64,000 nucleotides of DNA from Coriobacteriia bacterium (lineage in GTDB: Bacteria > Actinomycetota > Coriobacteriia > Anaerosomatales > Anaerosomataceae), in NCBI GenBank assembly GCA_030655755.1, contig JAUSOQ010000066.1:20487-84486 (forward strand). The letters are read 5' to 3'. Shown here one piece after another: positions 33,659 through 41,655 of this stretch. Below the pieces are notes generated by a model. That model ran no database searches. It saw only the letters and a list, made by a program, of their open reading frames with translations, and was not told the origin of the DNA. The translations under genes and the position numbers were made by a program. How positions within the stretch are numbered: the first letter of the stretch is position 1; each line of letters starts with the position of its first letter.

Positions 33659-35389
33659 ATGACGCAGTTCTCCGAACATCTTCATCAACTGGCCGAGGTG
33701 ATCGGCCCTCGTCCGGCCACCACTGATGCTGAGGTGCAGGCTGCCGACTACATCGAAGGAGTCTTCGATGCTCGTGGGCTGCCGGTCGAGCGCCAGGAGT
33801 TTGATTGTCCGCGCACCTACTCGTGGGCGTTCATCGCATACCATGCGCTCACGATAGGGGCGGCGGTGCTCGCCAAATGGTTCGCATGGCCAGCGCTGGC
33901 CATTGCTGTCGTGGTCGCTTTCGTGATGTGGTCCGACCTCGACACACGCTGGGGTCTATCGCGCCTCATGCCGAAGGGCCCGAGTCAGAACATCATCGCA
34001 CGCCATGTGCCCAGGGTTCGCCGAAACGAGCGGTTGCGCAAGGTGGTCGTCGTTGCGCACTACGATTCGGCCAAGGCATCGCTCGCCTTCAGTCCGGGAC
34101 TCGTGAAGAGCTTCGGTATGACGTTTGGCCTGATGAAGTGGCTGACGTTTCTGACGCCGGTCGCGATCCTCGTTGTCGCCCTGCCCTGGACACAGGACTG
34201 GCGTCCGTACACCTGGTACGCAGCACTTGCGGTCTGCGCCTACCTGCTCGTTCCGCTGCTCATCGATCTGCACCGCGAGTTGTTCATGCACGCCACCGAC
34301 GGTGCGAACGACAATGCGTCGGGTGTTGCGGCGATGCTCGGCATCATGGAACAGACCGTGCCGGAGCCGGACCAAAGGGTCATGGTCACCCAGCCGATCC
34401 GTCGCACTGCCGAGGCTGCCTATGAGGCAGATGTCGTCTTGGAGGACGCGCTGCTCACCTACACTCCCGTCAACGATGATGTCCGGGCTGCGGAACCGCT
34501 CGCTCCAACGCGTGTGGCTCTGGAGACCTTCGACGATCTTGGCTGGGAGACAACAGCCATGCCGGCGGTCCAGCAGCGCTCGACCTTCAGCCTAGAGGAG
34601 CCCACTTCCGCCGCTCCTACGGACGATGATCCGGAGTCTGCCCCGGTGGCAATGTCGTATGAAGAACCCCACGAGGAGCCTAAGAAGAAGCGGCTTTGGG
34701 GTCGCAAGAGCGAGAAGAGCGAGCGGCACGGTGTGCGCGATTGGCTCGGCCTTGGCGGCGGGTTCGATGCGCGCAAGGAAGGGAAGAACATCGGCACGTG
34801 GGACGCCCTCGCTGATGAGGACGACGGGGACGGCTTCGGCTTCAAGGGCGGCGCCTCCACCCCGCTCGAGTTCGATGATCCCGGTTTCGCCGCAGAAGAA
34901 GCTTCGCGGATCCGGCGTCGCGTCACAGGTGGCGTCGACCGTGCGCTTTCTGAGAAGGAGATATGGTTCGTGGCGACCGGTGCAGAGGAGGCGGGCACGT
35001 GGGGCATGCAGGCGTTTCTCGCTGCGTATGCCGATGAGCTGCGCGATGCGCTCATCATCAACCTCGACAACCTCGGCGCCGGTTCATTGTACTGGATCAC
35101 TTCCGAGGGTATGGCTCGTCGCTATCACTGCGATCGCAGACTTGCCTCTTCGGCCAGGAGGGTAGCCCACGAGAACGAGATGTTGGTGCGCGGCAGGGAG
35201 TATCGGGGGCCGTCCACGGACGCCACGCCCGCACTCGCTCGCCGCTTCAAAGCGATGAGCATCATGGCGTTCGATATCAACGGTCGTCTGCCGCACTGGC
35301 ATTGGCACACTGACACCGTGGACAATGTCACCGAGTCCAACATCGAGCTCGCGGCTGACTTCGTGACCAAGCTCATCCGGGAACTGTAG
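33659..35389 (+). CDS. Membrane-embedded M28-family peptidase with large insertion
   Basis: A 576-residue zinc peptidase. Two membrane helices (about 55-90) precede the first metal motif (H134, D136). Two more hydrophobic helices (about 152-178 and 185-208) lie between it and the second ligand D218 (GANDNASG). The catalytic glutamate pair E443-E444 (ATGAEEAG), D470 and a late His in HWHWHTDTVDN complete the M28 site. Between D218 and E443 lies an extra stretch of about 175 residues, acidic and low in complexity with a KKKR patch. AGGAGGAG fixes the ATG at 33659. The substrate is unknown. Confidence 0.85.
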   Translation: MTQFSEHLHQLAEVIGPRPATTDAEVQAADYIEGVFDARGLPVERQEFDCPRTYSWAFIAYHALTIGAAVLAKWFAWPALAIAVVVAFVMWSDLDTRWGLSRLMPKGPSQNIIARHVPRVRRNERLRKVVVVAHYDSAKASLAFSPGLVKSFGMTFGLMKWLTFLTPVAILVVALPWTQDWRPYTWYAALAVCAYLLVPLLIDLHRELFMHATDGANDNASGVAAMLGIMEQTVPEPDQRVMVTQPIRRTAEAAYEADVVLEDALLTYTPVNDDVRAAEPLAPTRVALETFDDLGWETTAMPAVQQRSTFSLEEPTSAAPTDDDPESAPVAMSYEEPHEEPKKKRLWGRKSEKSERHGVRDWLGLGGGFDARKEGKNIGTWDALADEDDGDGFGFKGGASTPLEFDDPGFAAEEASRIRRRVTGGVDRALSEKEIWFVATGAEEAGTWGMQAFLAAYADELRDALIINLDNLGAGSLYWITSEGMARRYHCDRRLASSARRVAHENEMLVRGREYRGPSTDATPALARRFKAMSIMAFDINGRLPHWHWHTDTVDNVTESNIELAADFVTKLIREL

Positions 35390-35483
35390 GCCGTCGCGCG
35401 GGGTAGAGGTCCGCAGTGCGCGTGGTACACTCGGCACTCAGGGGGCGCGCTGTGGCGCGCTCGTACTGATTCGGAGGTCCTTG

Positions 35484-36734
35484 TTGAACCAGAGCCGGAT
35501 CGCCAAGACGCTCGCCCGAACCGCTATTGTCTCGTGGCGTGATCAACCCACGCAATATGACATCGAGGCGTTGCGTGCCAATCTGGAGCGCGTGGGACTC
35601 GTCATCCGCGTTCGCTGGGTCATCGTCGCTACACTCGCGATGTTCTCGGTCGTTGCGGCGCTTGTCTATGGGTCGAGCGTGGCGTTTGATCAGCTCGTAC
35701 GGAACATGACGATCCCGGTTATCGCGCTGCTCTTCGTGCTCATGTACAACGGCTTCTACAAGATCACCCTGCGCAAGGCTGGCAACGTCGCCTTCCTCAA
35801 CCAGGGGCAACTCATCTTCGACATCATCGTCACCACTGTGCTCGTCTACTACAGCGGCGGTGTCTACTCGTGGTTCAGCTCGATGTATCTGCTGTTCATC
35901 CTCGAGGGCGCGTTCATCCTTCCGAAGCGCCATCATGTGTGGCTGCTCGTTTGCGCCTCAGCATTCTTTTACGGGCTCGTTCTTGGTGCCGAGTACTGGG
36001 GCTGGATCCCGCACGTGGCGATGCCGTTCGTTGACAACGCTTTGTTCTCGAACTCCACCTATGTGCTCGTGCGCTACCTGTGGAAGGTCACCCTCTACGC
36101 GGGTACCGGCATGATCGGCATGCTGATGATGAAGCGCATCCATGCGCGCGAGCAGGAGCTCCGGGAGTCCTCGTTCGTGGATGAGACGACGGGGCTCTAC
36201 AACCGCCAGTACTTCCATCGCGTGCTTAACGCAGAGGCCGATCGTGCGCGTCGCGATCGCGGTTCTCTCGGACTCATCCTTGCCGACATCTATCAGTTCG
36301 GCGAGTTCAATCGCGTGTTCGGTATGGAGGTGGGCGATGAGATCCTTTCAGCGATCGCCGATGAGATCAAGGACGTGCTTCACGAAGGTCGTACCGAAGA
36401 CGGCTACGAGGTGAACGTCGCGTGTCGCGTCGGTGGCGAGGAACTCGCGATCATCGTGCCCGAGGCATTCCGCCACAACGATGATGCGGATCAGGCCCAA
36501 GACCACGTTCGAGCGCTAGCGGAACGAGTGCGTGAACGTGTCGAGAACTTTCGTCTGCGGGGGCTGGGTGTGACGTTGAGCCTTGGCGTCGCCGTCGCTC
36601 CCGACAACGGAGAGAGCGCTTCTTGCCTTCTGGATGCGGCCGACAACGCCCTCTATGCTGCGTCTGAAGCCGGAGGCAATCAGGTGGCGGTCGCCTGGGA
36701 GATCGACGCCGAAGGTCTTGAAGGGCGGGTGTGA
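35484..36734 (+). CDS. Diguanylate cyclase with integral-membrane sensor
   Basis: A 416-residue protein with about six membrane helices (38-60, 65-90, 105-125, 128-150, 155-175, 192-215) and a C-terminal GGDEF domain from about residue 230. The active-site motif is GGEEL at 317-321, which is catalytically competent in this family; the I-site RxxD before it is not clear. It would make cyclic di-GMP in response to a membrane or envelope signal. The start is a TTG (35484, or 35481) with GGAGG upstream. The DUF1461-like gene follows directly. Confidence 0.9.
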   Translation: MNQSRIAKTLARTAIVSWRDQPTQYDIEALRANLERVGLVIRVRWVIVATLAMFSVVAALVYGSSVAFDQLVRNMTIPVIALLFVLMYNGFYKITLRKAGNVAFLNQGQLIFDIIVTTVLVYYSGGVYSWFSSMYLLFILEGAFILPKRHHVWLLVCASAFFYGLVLGAEYWGWIPHVAMPFVDNALFSNSTYVLVRYLWKVTLYAGTGMIGMLMMKRIHAREQELRESSFVDETTGLYNRQYFHRVLNAEADRARRDRGSLGLILADIYQFGEFNRVFGMEVGDEILSAIADEIKDVLHEGRTEDGYEVNVACRVGGEELAIIVPEAFRHNDDADQAQDHVRALAERVRERVENFRLRGLGVTLSLGVAVAPDNGESASCLLDAADNALYAASEAGGNQVAVAWEIDAEGLEGRV

Positions 36735-36767
36735 CCCCTGGATCGCCCGCGTTTTGCCTCGACAGTA

Positions 36768-37403
36768 GTGGTCGCAGTCCTTTCCGCCGTCACTGCACTC
36801 GGTCTCTCTGCGTGGATCATGACCACCCCCTGGTTCACGAGGCTTGCTGCGCCGGGACAGGTCGACAGCGTGCGAGCCGGTCTCACGCAGGAACGCATGG
36901 TCGAGTTGGCCGAGGAGGTCCGGGTCTTCGTCACCGACGGCGATGCGCCGGCGCTGCCCATGGTCGTGGACGGCAGACCGGCTTTCGACGACACCGCGGT
37001 GTCGCACCTCGTGGATGTGCGCAACGTAGTGATAGCGAGTAGGTGGGTGACGCTCGTCGCTGCAGCACTGCTGCTCGCTGCCGGGCTTTACTCGACTTTT
37101 CTAGGACGTCGTGCTGAATACGTTGCGGGTTTGAAATGGGGAGGACTATCGCTGCTCGGCGGTATAGGTATGTTGCTGTTGACCGGGCTTTTCGATTTTG
37201 ACAGTCTCTTCGTTGCCTTCCATGGCTTGTTCTTTCAGCCAGGTACCTGGACGTTTCCTGCCGACTCGTTGCTCATCCTCGTGTTCCCAACAGACTTCTG
37301 GATCCTCGCCGGAGCGATCACTGGTGTTGTTGCGGCGGCAATGGGACTCGCGCTCGTGCTTGTGAGCAGGGCTTCATGTACTGGAACCAATGTTCACAAA
37401 TGA
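36768..37403 (+). CDS. DUF1461/TIGR01906-like integral membrane protein
   Basis: A protein of about 211 residues with a signal-anchor helix at the N-terminus, an outer region (25-90), and three membrane helices (about 92-112, 120-142 and 180-205). The segment FVAFHGLFFQPGTWTFP is characteristic of the DUF1461 family, whose function is unknown. The GTG at 36768 is the first usual start; translation may begin slightly earlier at a rare codon, because the open frame reaches back to the GGDEF stop. Probably cotranscribed with the diguanylate cyclase. Confidence 0.75.
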   Translation: MVAVLSAVTALGLSAWIMTTPWFTRLAAPGQVDSVRAGLTQERMVELAEEVRVFVTDGDAPALPMVVDGRPAFDDTAVSHLVDVRNVVIASRWVTLVAAALLLAAGLYSTFLGRRAEYVAGLKWGGLSLLGGIGMLLLTGLFDFDSLFVAFHGLFFQPGTWTFPADSLLILVFPTDFWILAGAITGVVAAAMGLALVLVSRASCTGTNVHK

Positions 37404-37448
37404 GCAAGAAGTGTACACTTGCTCCAGGAAGTCTCGACTAGGGGGTAA

Positions 37449-37467
37449 ACTCCCGCAATGCGGGAGT
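37449..37467 (+). terminator. Short hairpin before the zinc-ribbon gene
   Basis: ACTCCCGC-AAT-GCGGGAGT forms a perfect 8-bp stem with a 3-base loop, 46 bp after the DUF1461 stop and 20 bp before a strong ribosome-binding site. There is no U-tract; it may be a weak terminator or a stabilising 5' hairpin. Confidence 0.4.
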
Positions 37468-37504
37468 CAGTCTGATTCAACCAGGCGAGGAGGTGAGCCG
37501 ACAC

Positions 37505-37651
37505 ATGGCAGGTAAAGAAGGTTACTGTGTCAAGTGCAAGAGCAAGCGCGAGATGAAGGACGCCCAGGCGATCACGATGAAGAATGGGCGGCCCGCCACA
37601 CAGGGCATCTGCCCTGTATGCGGGACCAAGATCTTCAAGATCGGCAAGTAA
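37505..37651 (+). CDS. DUF5679-like zinc-ribbon protein, 48 residues
   Basis: A 48-residue protein with two CxxC knuckles (YCVKCKSK near residues 8-11 and CPVCGTKIFKIGK near 36-39), typical of the DUF5679 family of small zinc ribbons found in Actinobacteria and Chloroflexi. The pattern GYCVKCKxKxEMKDA is nearly diagnostic. AGGAGGTGA at 37488-37496, eight bases before the ATG, is one of the best ribosome-binding sites in the window, suggesting high expression. The function is unknown; a nucleic-acid or ribosome link is a guess. Two strong hairpins follow. Confidence 0.88.
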   Translation: MAGKEGYCVKCKSKREMKDAQAITMKNGRPATQGICPVCGTKIFKIGK

Positions 37652-37715
37652 TCCGTCTTCGGACGGAGCAAGACGCAGGCGGGCATCGTCCATCCCGGAC
37701 GGCGCCCGTTTGCGT
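37652..37715 (+). terminator. Two stable hairpins after the zinc-ribbon gene
   Basis: A UUCG tetraloop hairpin TCCGTC-TTCG-GACGGA (37652-37667) starts at the base after the stop codon. A second, longer one (37673-37715) has outer arms ACGCA/TGCGT and inner arms GGCGGGC/GCCCGTT and CGTCC/GGACG. Neither has a clear U-tract. They may end or protect the transcript. Confidence 0.55.
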
Positions 37716-37722
37716 TGGGGTA

Positions 37723-37751
37723 TTGACGCGAGCGGGTACCAGGAATAGGTT
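37723..37751 (+). promoter_or_regulatory. Putative promoter of the trk operon
   Basis: TTGACG (37723-37728) and TAGGTT (37746-37751) are 17 bases apart, about 65 bp before the first trkA start. The -35 is good and the -10 only fair. Confidence 0.4.
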
Positions 37752-37814
37752 TCGTAGAATGTCGCCAAGGGGTTTTCGGCCGGACAGTGCCAATACGGAG
37801 GGTATCCTCTTAGT

Positions 37815-38456
37815 ATGAATATCATCGTTGTTGGTTGCGGTCGCGTGGGCTCACAGCTTGCGACCATGCTGTCGATCGAAGGCCACAACGTCGTGGTCAT
37901 CGACCGTGATGAGAAAGCGTTTCGTCGCCTCGGCAGCACGTTCAACGGCGTCACCATCAAAGGCTTGGGCTTTGACGAGGAGATCCTCGAGCAGGCCGGC
38001 ATCCGTGAGGCCGATGCGTTCGCCGCAGTCACCAACCTCGACAACACCAACCTCATGGCCGCCGAGGTCGCCCGCAAGCTCTTCGGCGTCAAACATGCTG
38101 TCGCCCGTCTCTACAACCCGCTGCGTGAGCGAACATATCAGCAGCTCAACCTCGACTACGTGTGCGGCACGACGCTCGTGGCTGAGACGCTCATGGACAA
38201 GATACGCTCGGGGCATGGGCATCATCTCCAGGCGATCGATGACCTCGAGGTCATCGAGTTCAAGGCCGGCGCCGATATCGAAGGGCGCAAGCTCCGCGAC
38301 ATCGAGGTCGACAACCGTTTCCGCGTCTTCACGGTCACGCGTGGCCCGATGTCGTTCATCCCTGACGCCAACACGATCATGCGGGAAGGCGATATCATCT
38401 TTGCTTCGGTCAAAGGTGAGGCCTACCCCAAGATCGAGAAGTACATGGAGGACTAG
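37815..38456 (+). CDS. trkA: TrkA-family potassium uptake regulator (first copy)
   Basis: A 213-residue single RCK unit: an N-terminal Rossmann domain (GCGRVGSQLA at residues 8-17, then VIDRDEKAF) that binds NAD or ATP, and a C-terminal TrkA-C domain (about 135-213). Such subunits gate TrkH/KtrB channels. GGAGGG lies before the ATG. The stop is 3 bp before the second trkA. Two half-size TrkA proteins in a row replace the single double-length TrkA of enteric bacteria. Confidence 0.92.
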   Translation: MNIIVVGCGRVGSQLATMLSIEGHNVVVIDRDEKAFRRLGSTFNGVTIKGLGFDEEILEQAGIREADAFAAVTNLDNTNLMAAEVARKLFGVKHAVARLYNPLRERTYQQLNLDYVCGTTLVAETLMDKIRSGHGHHLQAIDDLEVIEFKAGADIEGRKLRDIEVDNRFRVFTVTRGPMSFIPDANTIMREGDIIFASVKGEAYPKIEKYMED

Positions 38457-38459
38457 ACC

Positions 38460-39125
38460 GTGTACATCGTGGTCAATGGCGGCGGAAAAGTCGCATCATA
38501 TCTTGCCAAGACGCTCCTCGAGCGCAAGCATCAGGTCGCCCTCATCGAGAAACGGGAAGACGTCGCCCACAAACTGGCCAGCGAGCTTCTGGGCGCTCCT
38601 CTCATCGTGCATGGCGACGGCTGTGACGTTGCTTATCAGGAGGACGCCGGGGTGGGCCGTGCGGATGTGTTCGTCGCCGCGACCGGTGACGACGACGACA
38701 ACCTCGTCTCATGCCAGCTCGCCAAGGTCGCCTTCGGCGTGCCCCGCGCGGTCGCGCGCGTGAACAACCCGAAGAACGAGCACATCTTCAATGCCTTGGG
38801 CATCGAGGCCATCTCCTCGACCACGATCATCTCGCGCATGATCGAAGAAGAGGCGACAGTGGGTGATATCCACACGCTGAGCGCACTCCGTAAAGGCGAC
38901 ATGGCGATCGTGGAAGTCACGCTTCCGGTCGATCGCTGCGTGGTCTGTGGGAAGAAGGTCGCCGAGCTCTCGCTGCCAGGCGACTGTATCCTCGTCGCTC
39001 TCTTGCGCGGCGAAGAGGTCGTCACTGTTCACGGCGATACCGAGATGCAACCGGGAGATACGGTCATCGCATTCACAAGCGTGGAGCACGAGAAGACGCT
39101 GAAGAAAGCGTTGACGGGGGAGTAG
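38460..39125 (+). CDS. trkA: TrkA-family potassium uptake regulator (second copy)
   Basis: A 221-residue RCK protein with the nucleotide motif NGGGKVASYLAKTLL and VALIEKRED, and a TrkA-C domain at about 140-220. It differs clearly from its neighbour, so the pair may form hetero-octameric rings on TrkH. A CVVCGKK pair of cysteines around residue 160 is unusual and might be redox sensitive (inference). The GTG at 38460 has GGAGG eight bases upstream. Confidence 0.9.
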   Translation: MYIVVNGGGKVASYLAKTLLERKHQVALIEKREDVAHKLASELLGAPLIVHGDGCDVAYQEDAGVGRADVFVAATGDDDDNLVSCQLAKVAFGVPRAVARVNNPKNEHIFNALGIEAISSTTIISRMIEEEATVGDIHTLSALRKGDMAIVEVTLPVDRCVVCGKKVAELSLPGDCILVALLRGEEVVTVHGDTEMQPGDTVIAFTSVEHEKTLKKALTGE

Positions 39126-39129
39126 TGTC

Positions 39130-39261
39130 GTGAAGGTGAAGATGGACCCGGGGAAGGTCTGTCGCTATGCGACTGCGATCCTCCTCGAGACCGCCTACGT
39201 GTTGATCATCGCCGGTCTCGCGCTGCTGGTCGCCGTCATCGTACAGATCGTCATGCGATGA
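39130..39261 (+). CDS. 43-residue single-helix membrane peptide in the trk operon
   Basis: A 43-residue frame from GTG 39130 (GGGGGAG at 39116-39122) to TGA 39261. It has a short basic N-terminus and one hydrophobic helix (about residues 18-41: ETAYVLIIAGLALLVAVIV). It starts 4 bp after trkA and its stop overlaps the trkH start (ATGA), so it is clearly in the operon and fits the pattern of real translational coupling. A role as a small subunit of the Trk channel, like KdpF for Kdp, is an inference; no family is recognised. Confidence 0.7.
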   Translation: MKVKMDPGKVCRYATAILLETAYVLIIAGLALLVAVIVQIVMR

Positions 39262-40760
39262 TCCTGCGCCCGCGCAAAGACGACCACCTGATCGTTGGCA
39301 AGTACGTGGGTAAGATCGTGGTCGGCATCGGCTTGCTGATGGCGATCCCGTTGCTGACATCGCTTGTCTTCGGTGAGTGGGACACGGCCCTCGATTTCGT
39401 GATCGGTATGGGGGCGTGTTTCACCTCAGGCTACGGTCTGCAGGTGCTGTGTCGTACCGAGAAGGACCTCAGGTTGGCACATGGCCTGGTGGTCGCATCT
39501 GGATCATGGATCGCTGCGACACTGCTCGGGGCGATCCCACACTGGCTCTCGGGGCACGAGGGCAGCTATCTGAACGCGATGTTCGACCTGATGAGCGGCT
39601 ATACGACCACGGGACTCTATCTCATCCAGGATCTCGACCACATCTCGTATGGGCTCAACATGTGGCGGCATCTCCTTACGTATGCAGGCGGCCAAGGCAT
39701 CGTGGTCATCGCGCTGACGTTTCTCGTCAAGGGAACAGCCGGCGCCTACAGGATGTACGTGGGCGAGGGCAAAGACGAGCGTCTGCTGCCGAACGTGATC
39801 GAAACGGCGAGGGCCATCTGGCTCGTCAGTCTCACGTGGCTTGGCATTGGCACCGCTGCCCTGACGGTGACCGGTCTCGCCCTGGGTCAGGGTCCGGTGC
39901 GGGCTTTCCTTCAGGGGCTGTGGGTCTTCATGGGTGCGTGGAGTACGGGTGGTTTCGCGCCGCAGTCATACAACACCATGTGGTTCCATTCGCCCATCTA
40001 CGAGATCATCTGCATCGTCATCTTCGTTGCGGGCTCATTCAACTTCGCGCTGCACTGGGCGCTGTGGCTGGGTGACCGAAAAGAACTCAGGCGCAACATA
40101 GAGATCATGAGCTTCACCGTGACCGCTTTGATCACCGTGTCGATCGCGACGTTCGGGCTGTCGCATCTTGGCGTGTACCCGGACGCGGTGAACCTGTTCC
40201 GTAAGACGTTCTACCAGGTGATCTCGGCTCATACCACAACGGGCTTCTCGACCATCTACTCACGTGCCTTCGTCACACAGTGGGGGCCGGTCGCCATGCT
40301 TGCCACCATGCTTGCCATGGCTATCGGTGGCTCGGCATGTTCCACTGCAGGTGGCATCAAAGGTATCCGCATCGGCGTGCTTACCAAAGCGTATCTGCAA
40401 GATGTGCGTAGCATGATCTCGCCCGATAGCGCGGTTGTCGTGGAACGGTATCATCACATCCGTGACATGGTCTTAGAAGACCGAGTCGTACGCACAGCGC
40501 TCATGATCACGCTTGCCTACGTGACGGCGTACGCGGTGCTGACCGTACTCGGCGTGCTGCTCGGCTATGGCTTCACGCAGGCTGCGTTCGAGGGTGTCTC
40601 GGCAGCATCGAACACCGGTCTTTCATGCGGCATAACTGCACCCGACATGCCGAACCTGCTCAAGTGGGCGTACATCGTCGCAATGTGGATGGGTCGGCTC
40701 GAGTTCATGTCTGTGCTCGCACTCGCCGGTCATTTCTACGCCATCGTAAGGGGAAAATGA
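39258..40760 (+). CDS. trkH: Trk-type potassium transporter, channel subunit TrkH
   Basis: A 500-residue membrane protein of the TrkH/KtrB family with four M1-P-M2 repeats. Selectivity-filter-like segments are visible as TTTGLYL (near 115), STGGFAPQSYN (near 230), HTTTGFST (near 327) and SNTGLSCGI (near 450). It takes up K+ with H+ or Na+, gated by the two TrkA proteins. The start ATG overlaps the stop of the small membrane peptide, and its own stop overlaps the next gene. All five genes appear to form one operon. Confidence 0.93.
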   Translation: MILRPRKDDHLIVGKYVGKIVVGIGLLMAIPLLTSLVFGEWDTALDFVIGMGACFTSGYGLQVLCRTEKDLRLAHGLVVASGSWIAATLLGAIPHWLSGHEGSYLNAMFDLMSGYTTTGLYLIQDLDHISYGLNMWRHLLTYAGGQGIVVIALTFLVKGTAGAYRMYVGEGKDERLLPNVIETARAIWLVSLTWLGIGTAALTVTGLALGQGPVRAFLQGLWVFMGAWSTGGFAPQSYNTMWFHSPIYEIICIVIFVAGSFNFALHWALWLGDRKELRRNIEIMSFTVTALITVSIATFGLSHLGVYPDAVNLFRKTFYQVISAHTTTGFSTIYSRAFVTQWGPVAMLATMLAMAIGGSACSTAGGIKGIRIGVLTKAYLQDVRSMISPDSAVVVERYHHIRDMVLEDRVVRTALMITLAYVTAYAVLTVLGVLLGYGFTQAAFEGVSAASNTGLSCGITAPDMPNLLKWAYIVAMWMGRLEFMSVLALAGHFYAIVRGK

Positions 40761-41350
40761 TGCGCCGGACGCTGGTCGCATACGCGCTCCTGGTGACGCT
40801 GCTCCTTGCGCCTTCGGTGGCGCTGGCCGAAGAACACTTCGTGGCGCCACACGTCCCCATCTCCGAGAACGCGCTCACGAGCGCCGAACTCGTCGATCTC
40901 CCCGACATGTTCGATGGTTCGGTCGTCATCTTCAGAGGAGAGGCGATCGGCGAGGCGATGGTGCGCGGTAACTGGGCATGGCTGCACCTCAATGATGACG
41001 CGTACATGGAGCGAAACATCGAGGAGGGTGCGCCTCTCGCCGGGCTGAACTCGGGCATGCCGATATGGGTACCGGCGAGCGAGGCGGCAAAGGTCAGCGT
41101 GTTCGGTGACTACCGCCACGGGGGTGACATCGTGGAAGTGCGCGGCGTGTTCAATGCGGCGTGTCCCGAGCACGGCGGAGATATGGATATCCATGCGGTA
41201 CATGTCGAGGTGATACGTCGCGGGCGAGAGGTCAGCGATCCCGTGTCGTCGAACAAGCTCGTGTGGGCGGTCGTCGTCTCTCTGGCCGCTGCCGGCGCAT
41301 TCGTGGCCAATCGCAATCTCTACAGGATCCGCGAGTCGCGCCGAAGCTAG
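40757..41350 (+). CDS. Exported membrane-anchored protein of unknown function
   Basis: A 197-residue protein with a signal peptide (about 1-25, cleavage likely after ALA), an outer domain (30-160) and a C-terminal membrane helix (about 165-185) followed by a basic tail. The part VIFRGEAIGEAMVRGNWAWLHLNDDAY...VSVFGDYRHGGDIVEVRGVFNAAC looks like an OB-fold, with a CPEHGGDMD segment. The ATG overlaps the trkH stop (ATGATG), placing it last in the trk operon. I recognise no named family. Confidence 0.78.
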   Translation: MMRRTLVAYALLVTLLLAPSVALAEEHFVAPHVPISENALTSAELVDLPDMFDGSVVIFRGEAIGEAMVRGNWAWLHLNDDAYMERNIEEGAPLAGLNSGMPIWVPASEAAKVSVFGDYRHGGDIVEVRGVFNAACPEHGGDMDIHAVHVEVIRRGREVSDPVSSNKLVWAVVVSLAAAGAFVANRNLYRIRESRRS

Positions 41351-41355
41351 GCGAT

Positions 41356-41383
41356 TTGCCGCCACGTCGACCGGTGTTACAAT
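41356..41383 (+). promoter_or_regulatory. Promoter of the tRNA-Gly gene
   Basis: TTGCCG (41356-41361) and TACAAT (41378-41383) are separated by 16 bases, 18 bp before the tRNA. The expected start is about 41390. Confidence 0.65.
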
Positions 41384-41401
41384 ACGCGACGCGCTGTATA
41401 A

Positions 41402-41477
41402 GCGGGCGTAGCTCAGTTGGTAGAGCGAAAGCTTCCCAAGCTTTAGGTCGCGGGTTCGAGTCCCGTCGCCCGCTCCA
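41402..41477 (+). tRNA. tRNA-Gly (anticodon CCC)
   Basis: A complete cloverleaf: acceptor arms GCGGGCG/CGCCCGC, D-arm AGCTCAGTTGGTAGAGC, anticodon stem AAAGC/GCTTT with loop TTCCCAA (anticodon CCC at 41435-41437), T-arm with GGTTCGAGTCC, discriminator T and an encoded CCA at 41475-41477. It reads GGG glycine codons. Confidence 0.97.
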
Positions 41478-41595
41478 TAGGATTCGCCCGGAGGCCGCTG
41501 AGAGCGGTCTCTGCCGCATTCATCGCCGAGTATCGTCGCGTTCCAGCCGCTCATCGACTTGTTCTGGAGTGTGTGGACGAATGTCGCTACACTAG

Positions 41596-41609
41596 CGAAC
41601 ACAGGTTCG
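41596..41609. promoter_or_regulatory. LexA/SOS-box-like palindrome before the M23 peptidase
   Basis: CGAACACAGGTTCG is a perfect CGAAC-N4-GTTCG palindrome; with its flanks it matches the actinobacterial SOS box TCGAAC-N4-GTTCGA at 11 of 12 positions. It lies directly after a TACACT (-10-like, 41587-41592) and 47 bp before the start codon, a position suited to repression by LexA. Confidence 0.55.
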
Positions 41610-41655
41610 ATTCCGCTGCCCTCACTCTCCCCGGCGGACGTTGGGAGGAGTCATC

